Below are positions 1 to 5,242 of a stretch of DNA of 6,950 nucleotides, one piece after another. The translations under genes and the position numbers were made by a program. Source of the stretch: Caldisericota bacterium (lineage in GTDB: Bacteria > Caldisericota > Caldisericia > Cryosericales > Cryosericaceae); the NCBI GenBank assembly GCA_026390215.1, contig JAPLGJ010000132.1, positions 1-6,950 of the forward strand, read 5' to 3'. Below the pieces are notes generated by a model. That model did not search any database. It had not been told where the DNA came from and worked only from the letters and a program-made list of their open reading frames with translations. Numbering within the stretch: the first letter of the stretch is position 1; every line of letters begins with the position of its first letter.

Positions 1-210
1 GCTCAAACCGAGACGAGCATGGCCAAAGATCAGGCCAGGCAGGACAATCATGCCTGAAGCGTCGATCGTGACGTCAGGGCGTTCGCCGCGGCCGATGGCA
101 GTGTCGATGCGCTTGATACGTCCGTCAGCGACGAGCAGGTCAGCCTTGAGGGGCTGACGGTCGCCACCCATGGTCAGCAATGTCCCGTTCTTGATGAGCA
201 GCTTGTTCAT
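1..210 (-). CDS. Amidohydrolase-superfamily protein, N-terminal 70 residues (runs off left edge)
   Basis: The visible protein starts MNKLLIKNGTLLTMGG and continues through an ADLLVADGRIKRI segment to VLPGLIFGHARLGLS. This is the usual opening of metal-dependent amidohydrolases (cytosine deaminase, chlorohydrolase and SsnA-like branch): a small beta-sandwich, then PGLI leading into the first strand of the barrel. The family normally has HxH just after PGLI, as in PGLINTHTHL. Here the matching positions read H-A-R, so the second metal-ligand histidine appears to be arginine. The catalytic core lies outside the window, so substrate and activity cannot be called. ATG at 210 fits the family start, but no Shine-Dalgarno precedes it. 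An in-frame ATG at 228 would add MSSTTT and has a weak AGGG four bases upstream. The gene is divergent from the DUF362 gene at 308. Confidence 0.85.
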   Translation of the reverse strand, partial: MNKLLIKNGTLLTMGGDRQPLKADLLVADGRIKRIDTAIGRGERPDVTIDASGMIVLPGLIFGHARLGLS

Positions 211-226
211 AGTAGTTGTGCTGCTC

Positions 227-255
227 ATTGTACCCTGCGTGCAACTCTTTGTCAA
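227..255 (-). promoter_or_regulatory. Sigma70-type promoter for the amidohydrolase gene
   Basis: Read on the minus strand, a consensus -35 TTGACA (255-250) is followed after exactly 17 bases by a -10 TACAAT (232-227). Transcription would begin near 220, leaving only about ten bases before ATG 210 and no Shine-Dalgarno. This suggests a leaderless or very short-leader message. If translation began instead at the in-frame ATG 228, which overlaps the -10, another promoter would be needed. Confidence 0.7.
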
Positions 256-281
256 AGCGCGGGTGCCAGTGCGAAACCATG

Positions 282-287
282 TATACT
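282..287 (+). promoter_or_regulatory. Possible -10 element for the DUF362 gene
   Basis: TATACT lies 20 bases upstream of the ATG at 308. No convincing -35 hexamer sits 15-19 bases further upstream. Initiation about seven bases downstream would give a leader of roughly 14 bases that still contains the GAGGAGG ribosome site. This is a weak call based on one hexamer. Confidence 0.35.
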
Positions 288-296
288 GTCATGAAC

Positions 297-303
297 GAGG
301 AGG
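297..303 (+). promoter_or_regulatory. Shine-Dalgarno fixing the DUF362 start at 308
   Basis: GAGGAGG is followed by four bases (CACC) and then ATG at 308. It argues for this start over the longer in-frame reading from ATG 170, which would overlap the start of the divergent amidohydrolase gene and its promoter. Confidence 0.85.
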
Positions 304-307
304 CACC

Positions 308-1366
308 ATGAGTCAGACAGTCATGATAGAAGCATTGGGGAAGGGGGACCTTGCCCGGACTCAGGCGCTCGACAATGTGTTTCGCTGGATGGAGCCTCAG
401 GGGCTCGATGGCAAGAGAGTTCTTGTGCTGCTTGGTGATATCCCTGTGCGGGTGGACCTGGTGGAGCGGACGGTGCGGACACTGTCCGGAGCCGCCCGGG
501 TCGACCTTGCGGCAACGTCCCTGGCGGGCTATGATGAGGCATATCGGAGTGCCTTGACACGCGTGCTGGGCGAACGTGGCGACCTGATCGAGATGATCTC
601 CGGGGAGTACGAGTCACTGACGGTGCCCACGAGGTCCTACGCACGCCAGCTGCACAAGATGGAGACCCCCGAGCGTCGGTACATCAAGCAGGCATTCGTG
701 TCACGGTGCCTTGCCGAAGCTGACCTGTTCGTTGTCGTACGCGGCCTCGAGCTCAACAGGTTCTCCGGCGTTCATGGTATCTTCGCGACTGTCCTCGACT
801 GTGTTCCCACAAAGACGCGGACGGAGGTCCTGAGCTATGCGTCATATGGACTGATGGGAGAGGCTCTTCTGGATGTCTGGTCCGCGATCGGGGGAGTCTT
901 CCTGTTCGGTATCTTCGACGGCGAACGGGCGTGCGAAGAGACGTATGGGAGAACCGCCGAGACGGGCGTGATCCTGGCCGGGATCGACCCTGAGGAATTG
1001 GACGGCTATGCGCTCATCGCAAGTGGTGGCAGGGTGTCCTGGTCGCCGTTCGGGTCTTCGGCATCGGCACGCATCGGGAGGAGCGGTCGCGGAAGGACGG
1101 CAGACGTTGCCTCCAATATCTCGCTGGATGAACTGAGGGCACGCGTGCCCGACGGGTTCCTGCAGAGACCGCCGGTCCGCAGTGCATTCGGCTCTCCACC
1201 TGTCTTCCGGTTTTCCAGACGTCCAGACAACTTCGACCCGCTTGTCTGCCCGACGGGCGCGATCGAGGAAGGACAGGACGGCATACCGCTCGTGATACGC
1301 TCAGCGTGCGTCGCATGCGGGTGGTGTCTCAAGGAGTATGCCGAGGTATCGGCATCGAGGAAGTAG
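308..1366 (+). CDS. DUF362-family protein with reduced C-terminal ferredoxin domain
   Basis: The protein has 352 residues from ATG 308, chosen because GAGGAGG lies just upstream. Residues ~20-240 follow the DUF362 pattern: a GKRVLVLL strand near 35-42, an 'ADLFVVVRGLELN' strand in place of the family's 'pklKtH' region (138-150), and GVILAGIDPEELDGYALIASG (220-240), which matches the family's 'vilAgxDPvalDava' signature. A basic, Ser/Gly-rich linker (~245-268) precedes a C-terminal ferredoxin-like segment with CPTGAI (C314) and CVACGWC (C334, C337, C340). Those four cysteines can bind one [4Fe-4S] cluster. The three cysteines expected before CPTGAI and the CP after CGWC are missing. Many DUF362 proteins carry ferredoxin domains, but their biochemical role is mostly unknown. 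There is no signal peptide, so it is probably cytoplasmic. It is a single gene, ended by the hairpin at 1382. DUF362 assignment is by eye; fairly sure. Confidence 0.85.
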   Translation: MSQTVMIEALGKGDLARTQALDNVFRWMEPQGLDGKRVLVLLGDIPVRVDLVERTVRTLSGAARVDLAATSLAGYDEAYRSALTRVLGERGDLIEMISGEYESLTVPTRSYARQLHKMETPERRYIKQAFVSRCLAEADLFVVVRGLELNRFSGVHGIFATVLDCVPTKTRTEVLSYASYGLMGEALLDVWSAIGGVFLFGIFDGERACEETYGRTAETGVILAGIDPEELDGYALIASGGRVSWSPFGSSASARIGRSGRGRTADVASNISLDELRARVPDGFLQRPPVRSAFGSPPVFRFSRRPDNFDPLVCPTGAIEEGQDGIPLVIRSACVACGWCLKEYAEVSASRK

Positions 1367-1381
1367 GCTCCAAGTGATCTA

Positions 1382-1423
1382 GTATCAAGAAGGGAGCGCA
1401 CGTGTGCGCTCCCTTCTTGATAC
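1382..1423. terminator. Bidirectional terminator hairpin between convergent genes
   Basis: A perfect 20-bp inverted repeat, GTATCAAGAAGGGAGCGCAC at 1382-1401 and its complement at 1404-1423, has a two-base centre. The inner GC-rich stem GGGAGCGCAC is flanked by AAGAA on one side and TTCTT on the other, so each strand has an A-rich lead and a U-rich exit. It lies 15 bases after the DUF362 stop and 21 bases beyond the stop of the convergent gene, as expected for a shared terminator. Confidence 0.85.
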
Positions 1424-1444
1424 ACTGTGTCGGATCCTTCGGCC

Positions 1445-3367
1445 CTAGCTGAAGGAAATAAGGTCCTCGCTGTGCTCGGCCGATATGTCTGGAGCTTTGA
1501 GACTCACCGTCTCGACGATACTGACGTCCTTGTAGTTCTTCGAGATGTTCTTGTACGTCGTGAGATAGTTTTGATACCCCATCTTCTTGGTCACCAGCAG
1601 AGCTTCGCCGACAAATCCCGGCGCCTCGAGGCGCATTGCCAGATCCCGCGCAATCGACAGCTCGATGGGAGACAGGGCGACCACAGTAAGCTTGATCACC
1701 TGGCGCATCTCCTCCGGCACGTTCTGCAGGTCTTTGGCCGAGACGGCAAGTTTGGAGATACGGTTGCGATACCCGCCGCGGAATAGCTGTGCCAGCGCGT
1801 CGGCATCGGCGACTACACCGTCCTGCAACAGCGCGTCGAGTTCGACATCGCCCACGAAGATGGAGGGCGGTGCGGGCCTCCTGCTGTCTGGAAGCGGTGC
1901 AAACGGGGGTACCGGGACAGCGGGGCCTGCTGTGGCGCCAGCCACAGCCATCGTCTGCTGGAAAGACTCCTCGTCAGCCAACAGTCGCGACAGAAGGTTC
2001 GCGCTGGACGGCGTCGGCTGGCTGCTCTCCGGCTGTTGTTCCGCTGGAGATTCGCGGTCCGGCTTAACGGGTTCGATCTCAACAGGGACTGCCTCAACAG
2101 CGACTGCCTCAACAGGGACTGCCTCAACAGCGACCGCCTCAGCCGGGACTGTCTCGACCGGGACTGTCTCGGGTAATGCTGCTACTCCTGACGTTTCTGG
2201 CGCTGCTGGGAGTGTCTCTTCGGTAGCTGAACTTTCCTCAGGGACTGGAGTGCTCATCTCCTCGGTCGGACCTGGTTCTTCGATGGAACCACCCTGTGGG
2301 GTGACAGGCTCCTCTGGAACGGGGATTTCTTCAGCCTGAAGGGTCCCCTCGGGTGCCGAGGACTCTTCGGAAGGCAAGGGTCGATCGAGAGGAACAACGG
2401 TGTCAAGAGCGGTGCTTTCAGGCTCAACGGGCTGGGCTGGAGCTTCCTGACCCAGAGGTCTCAGGTCGGGTTCGGGGAACGGTTCGAGGAGTGTTTCTGT
2501 GGGCAGCTCCTCTGCAGAAGAAGTGTCCTGCAGAGGAGTAAGGAGAGCTTCCGAAGGGATGTCGGCCGGGGCTGCCGGAACAGCCATGCCGGGTTCCGGC
2601 TGTTCGGTCTGAGCCGCAGGTGTTTCCGCCTCGGACGACGTGAACTCCAGCGGCAGCGGCATGTCTGGCGCAACAATGGGGGCAACATCCGTGGGTACCG
2701 CAGGCACTGCAGCGGACGCCGCATCTGTGCCGCCGAAGAAGCCAAGTGGCTCCAGGGTAATCTCAGGAACGGACGATGGTTCGAGCCGTGTATGCGACGA
2801 TTCCTCGGCGACTGCGGGTTGGACTGCCGGTTCTTGCACAGGCGGTGTTTCCGGCTTCTCGTGGGTCCGTGCCAGTTGATCCAGTGATGTCGCCGGCGAC
2901 GGTTGCGGGCCTTGTTCCACAAGGCCGAACTCAATGGTGTTTTCTCCTTGTCCTGCCGTTCTGGGGGACACCTTGGGCAGGCGCTTGCGCACGTTGTGCC
3001 GGGGACGCAGAACGAGGATGAGGACGACAAGGGCAAGAACGACAGTCTTCCAGAACATCCATATCGCCACAAGCTCAGGCGTCGCCGAGAAGCCTGTCAC
3101 CAGGCGTCTTAGAATCGGCACGACCAGCGTTGCCAGATGCAGAAACAGCTGCACGGCGAAAGCATTGATCGCCTGTGTCGCAGTCTCGAGAATCTTGAGT
3201 GCCTGGCCCGAAACAAAGAAATCACGGACACTCATAGACACCGAGGCAACAAACGCACCAGCCGATCCGGACGAATCCGCCCGAACACAGGCCGTGGGCA
3301 CAAGTCCCACGAAGGCGCAGCAGAATGCCAGAAGTCCTGTCAGAATGTTTCTCGCTTGCTTTCTCAT
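1445..3367 (-). CDS. Membrane-anchored protein with long Pro/Glu/Val-rich linker and PIN-like C-terminal domain
   Basis: This 640-residue protein is not one I recognise as a whole. Residues 1-30 look like a signal peptide (basic MRKQAR, hydrophobic core, CVRA before DSSG). A hydrophobic stretch at ~67-86 is followed by a clear membrane helix at ~99-120, then the very basic RPRHNVRKRLPK, which by the positive-inside rule suggests a cytoplasmic remainder. Residues ~150-500 are low complexity, rich in Pro, Glu, Val, Ala and Ser, and include six VEAVP-type pentapeptides. Residues ~502-640 are compact and ordered: SIFVGDVELDALLQDG, then KLAVSAKDLQNV, then GEALLVTKKMGYQNYLTTYK and a KDVSIVE strand. 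The order resembles a PIN domain, but the usual acidic residues are shifted or replaced, so if the fold is right it may be inactive. ATG 3367 is the only usable start after an in-frame stop at 3398-3400, although its ribosome site is poor. A short acidic tail ends in DLISFS. Confidence 0.8.
   Translation of the reverse strand: MRKQARNILTGLLAFCCAFVGLVPTACVRADSSGSAGAFVASVSMSVRDFFVSGQALKILETATQAINAFAVQLFLHLATLVVPILRRLVTGFSATPELVAIWMFWKTVVLALVVLILVLRPRHNVRKRLPKVSPRTAGQGENTIEFGLVEQGPQPSPATSLDQLARTHEKPETPPVQEPAVQPAVAEESSHTRLEPSSVPEITLEPLGFFGGTDAASAAVPAVPTDVAPIVAPDMPLPLEFTSSEAETPAAQTEQPEPGMAVPAAPADIPSEALLTPLQDTSSAEELPTETLLEPFPEPDLRPLGQEAPAQPVEPESTALDTVVPLDRPLPSEESSAPEGTLQAEEIPVPEEPVTPQGGSIEEPGPTEEMSTPVPEESSATEETLPAAPETSGVAALPETVPVETVPAEAVAVEAVPVEAVAVEAVPVEIEPVKPDRESPAEQQPESSQPTPSSANLLSRLLADEESFQQTMAVAGATAGPAVPVPPFAPLPDSRRPAPPSIFVGDVELDALLQDGVVADADALAQLFRGGYRNRISKLAVSAKDLQNVPEEMRQVIKLTVVALSPIELSIARDLAMRLEAPGFVGEALLVTKKMGYQNYLTTYKNISKNYKDVSIVETVSLKAPDISAEHSEDLISFS
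2078..2167 (-). repeat. Six tandem 15-bp repeats coding for (A/T)V(P/A)(V/A)E pentapeptides
   Basis: Six adjacent 15-base units begin at 2078, 2093, 2108, 2123, 2138 and 2153, with plus-strand form CTCAACAGGGACTGC. In minus-strand order they encode TVPVE, TVPAE, AVAVE, AVPVE, AVAVE, AVPVE. The first four units from the left form two 30-base units (2078-2107 and 2108-2137) that differ at only one base, which points to recent duplication. The repeat lies inside the flexible linker of the 640-residue membrane protein and stays in frame. Confidence 0.95.
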
Positions 3368-3394
3368 ACCATGCGCACCATCCTCGTAGCAAGA

Positions 3395-3422
3395 ATGTTA
3401 CAAGCCATTCGCCGTTTTGCAA
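3395..3422 (-). promoter_or_regulatory. Likely promoter for the 640-residue membrane protein
   Basis: On the minus strand, TTGCAA (3422-3417) is followed after 16 bases by TAACAT (3400-3395). Both hexamers match consensus at four or more positions. The start would lie near 3388, giving a leader of about 20 bases. The GAGGA in that leader (3385-3381) is 13 bases from ATG 3367, which is long. Confidence 0.5.
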
Positions 3423-3462
3423 CTATGCAGTGCCTGCCCGCGTCCTGTTCCACTCGGTCAGC

Positions 3463-3490
3463 TTGTGCAGACTGATACGGCAAGTATAAT
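3463..3490 (+). promoter_or_regulatory. Promoter for the DUF4388 gene
   Basis: A perfect -10 TATAAT at 3485-3490 has a partial -35, TTGTGC, at 3463-3468 with a 16-base spacer. Transcription from about 3497 would give a leader of about 45 bases ending in GGAGG. It points away from the promoter at 3395-3422 of the divergent gene, and the two -35 elements are about 40 bases apart. Confidence 0.65.
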
Positions 3491-3531
3491 GCCAATATCG
3501 AAAAGAGTGATGTACATTCGGGCGTCAATGC

Positions 3532-3536
3532 GGAGG
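3532..3536 (+). promoter_or_regulatory. Shine-Dalgarno for the DUF4388 gene
   Basis: GGAGG is followed by CGCGT and then ATG at 3542, a five-base spacing that supports this start. Confidence 0.8.
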
Positions 3537-3541
3537 CGCGT

Positions 3542-4333
3542 ATGCCATTGGCTGGTGATCTATCGGGGTTGAGCGTCGATGAAGCCATGTTGTTCATCAT
3601 GAGGGATGGAGAATCGGGACGCCTCGTTCTGATCCACGATGCTGTGGAGAGCTCGCTGTATTTCGACGCGGGGGCAATTGTCGAAGTGGTCCATGGTCAC
3701 GTACGTGGCATGGAAGCCCTTGCCGGTGTGCTGGCCGCGCGCTCTACCGCACAGATCACCTTCTATGAGGGCGAACGGGTACCGGGGCCCTCGATGCACG
3801 TGGACGAGACCCAGCTGTCCAGTATGGCGCGACAGGCCCACATTGAGGTGGATGCAACGACACCTGCTTTGCCAGACATCGACGAGAAGCTGACGCTGAG
3901 GCTGTCATTCGCAGACCCTCCTTCGCTGACACCACTGCAGTGGCTGCTGCTGGCCCAGGTCCCCCAGCGTCGTACGTTGCGAAACCTGTGCAAGGGGCGA
4001 GACCCGCTCGCGGTCAAGAAGGCCTTGTCTCCCCTGCTCGTCAGCGGACTCGTGCAGGGAACTGGACAGATCATGTCTGTCGGTACCCTCGGAGTCCGTC
4101 TGGCCGTGGTCAAGGGGTACACACGGGACGAGGAAGCCGTCGAACTGGACCAGGAGATCGTTGCGGGATGGCGAGAGTCGGGTATCTTCACGGGGCGGGT
4201 GCTCGTCGGAGAGCACGTCTTCACTGCATTGGCGAGACAGGGACTGGGCAAGAGCATCCTGATGTCCGCGCCTGCTTGCCGGCTGTGCGGTGTGCGCGAC
4301 ACACAGGAGGTCGACGTCACGCCTGCGCCATGA
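3542..4333 (+). CDS. DUF4388 (PATAN-like) protein with winged-helix-like middle and C-terminal CxxC
   Basis: The protein has 263 residues and no signal peptide or membrane helix, so it is cytoplasmic. Residues 1-78 match the DUF4388/PATAN pattern: MPLAGDLSGLSVDEAMLFI, then GRLVLIHDAVESSLYFDAG, then GMEALAGVL and a QITFYEGE strand. In other bacteria such domains occur in signalling and gliding or polarity proteins, often joined to response regulators; no receiver domain is present here. Residues ~126-172 (SLTPLQWLLLAQVPQRRTLR through ALSPLLVSGLVQG) look like a winged helix, a pairing known from other DUF4388 proteins. The last ~60 residues have a tryptophan helix (VAGWRES), a GRVLV strand and CRLC at 246-249, and I do not recognise this part. 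The gene is single, divergent from the membrane protein at 3367 and convergent with rnfB. DUF4388 is fairly certain; a DNA-binding role is not shown. Confidence 0.85.
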   Translation: MPLAGDLSGLSVDEAMLFIMRDGESGRLVLIHDAVESSLYFDAGAIVEVVHGHVRGMEALAGVLAARSTAQITFYEGERVPGPSMHVDETQLSSMARQAHIEVDATTPALPDIDEKLTLRLSFADPPSLTPLQWLLLAQVPQRRTLRNLCKGRDPLAVKKALSPLLVSGLVQGTGQIMSVGTLGVRLAVVKGYTRDEEAVELDQEIVAGWRESGIFTGRVLVGEHVFTALARQGLGKSILMSAPACRLCGVRDTQEVDVTPAP

Positions 4334-4355
4334 GACGCTGTACCAAGGTCCAGAA

Positions 4356-4391
4356 CATCAAGCCCCTGGCCGGGCGGCCAGGGGCTTGATG
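4356..4391. terminator. Hairpin terminator at the end of the rnf operon, shared with the DUF4388 gene
   Basis: A perfect 16-bp stem, CATCAAGCCCCTGGCC at 4356-4371 and its complement at 4376-4391, has a four-base loop, GGGC. It lies 22 bases after the DUF4388 stop and 26 bases beyond the rnfB stop, between convergent genes. There is no strong T-run on either side; the minus strand reads CTTGATGTTCT after the core stem. Like the hairpin at 1382-1423, its stem carries ATCAAG on one side and CTTGAT on the other. Confidence 0.75.
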
Positions 4392-4417
4392 CATGACGAC
4401 TGAGTTGATCTCGACAA

Positions 4418-5233
4418 TCAGGACCTGAGGATATCCTTCTCGATAAGCTTGAAGACCTTTGTGGGACACTTGGCGACGCATATGCCACATGAGGTGCACA
4501 AGTGCTCGTCCACCACTGGGAGTCCGCGTTCCATGTGAATAGCTCCTTCTGGACAAGACTTGACACATATCTCGCACTTGATGCAACCGGTTTTGCATGT
4601 TGCGATGACCTTCGATTTCACGGGATTCCGATTGGAGCAGAGGGGCATTGCGCCCTTCTTGGCGCGCGAAACCTTGGTCAGGACGTTTTGAGGGCAGGAA
4701 TCGACGCACTTTCCGCACCCGGTGCACTTGACCGTGTCAACATGAGGCAGGCCGTCGTCCCCCATATGAAGGGCGTCGAACGGACAGACGACGGTACAGT
4801 CACCCAGGCCGATGCACGACCACTGACACAGCTTCGTGCCTCCCGACGTGATCTTGGCGGCGTGGCAGGACTGAATGCCTGCATAGTCGGCTTTGAGAGG
4901 TGCCTTGTCGATGGATCCCTGGCACACGAGAACAGCGATCTGGTCGACAGCACTGGATGTGAGGCCGAGCAGTGCGGCGATCTGGTCGCCCGCATTCTTG
5001 CCACCGGTGGTGCAGCGGTCAGGAGCGACCGTCTGATGGGTGACCGCCAGCGCGAAGGCGTCACAGCCCGCGAAGCCGCAGGCGCCACAGTTAGCCCCAG
5101 GGAGGATGGCACGGACCTTGTCGACCAATGGGTCAGTAGGGACCGCGAACTTTTCGCGGAAGAAGCCCAGGGCAACGCCGATCAGCAGACCGAGGACGGC
5201 AGAGACGAGTGCTGTCTGGAGGATGATTCTCAT
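4418..5233 (-). CDS. rnfB: RnfB, iron-sulfur subunit of the Rnf complex (long, cysteine-rich type)
   Basis: RnfB receives electrons from ferredoxin and passes them into the Rnf complex. The protein has 271 residues from ATG 5233. The upstream in-frame ATG 5260 would overlap rnfA, whereas 5233 has GAGGT four bases away and begins directly with the membrane anchor MRIILQTALVSAVLGLLIGV. Then comes the RnfB N-terminal cluster motif NCGACGFAGC with C49, C52, C57 and C74. Four ferredoxin-type motifs follow: C136/C140/C146/C150-P, CTGCGKCVDSCP (170-181), CKTGCIKCEICVKSCP (213-228) and CTSCGICVAKCP (246-257). C104, C123 and C199 are extra cysteines that are also usual in long RnfB proteins. At least five [4Fe-4S] clusters are therefore possible; the E. 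coli homologue RsxB is shorter and has fewer motifs. All expected motifs are intact. It starts seven bases after the rnfA stop and is the last gene of the operon. Confidence 0.97.
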   Translation of the reverse strand: MRIILQTALVSAVLGLLIGVALGFFREKFAVPTDPLVDKVRAILPGANCGACGFAGCDAFALAVTHQTVAPDRCTTGGKNAGDQIAALLGLTSSAVDQIAVLVCQGSIDKAPLKADYAGIQSCHAAKITSGGTKLCQWSCIGLGDCTVVCPFDALHMGDDGLPHVDTVKCTGCGKCVDSCPQNVLTKVSRAKKGAMPLCSNRNPVKSKVIATCKTGCIKCEICVKSCPEGAIHMERGLPVVDEHLCTSCGICVAKCPTKVFKLIEKDILRS

Positions 5234-5237
5234 CGGG

Positions 5238-5242
5238 ACCTC
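5238..5242 (-). promoter_or_regulatory. Ribosome site for rnfB, overlapping the rnfA stop codon
   Basis: On the minus strand TGAGGTCCCGATG holds the rnfA stop TGA (5243-5241), the GAGGT site and the rnfB ATG at 5233. The overlap suggests translational coupling and selects ATG 5233 over ATG 5260. Confidence 0.75.

Noticed and set aside
170..307. Upstream extension of the DUF362 frame from ATG 170
   Set aside because: It overlaps the start and promoter of the divergent amidohydrolase gene, encodes a hydrophobic segment unlike the family, and a strong GAGGAGG favours ATG 308.
2078..2167. CRISPR-like array
   Set aside because: The units are adjacent 15-mers without spacers and are in frame in a protein, so this is a coding tandem repeat.
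1587..2339. 250-codon open frame on the plus strand
   Set aside because: It is antisense to the Pro/Glu/Val-rich linker and gives Ser/Thr/Gly low-complexity protein, a by-product of biased codons.
3364..3600. 78-codon minus-strand open frame ending over ATG 3367
   Set aside because: It covers the divergent promoter region and the start of the DUF4388 gene, with no family resemblance. Only the tiny frames at its end are mentioned as a translation curiosity.
3763..4566. 267-codon minus-strand open frame across the DUF4388 gene
   Set aside because: It crosses the terminator hairpin and the end of rnfB, is rich in Ser/Arg/Pro, and opposes a gene with a recognisable domain, promoter and ribosome site.
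5143..5159. Short perfect hairpin CCGCGAA / TTCGCGG
   Set aside because: Seven base pairs inside rnfB coding sequence (FREKF region), with no U-run; explained by codon use.
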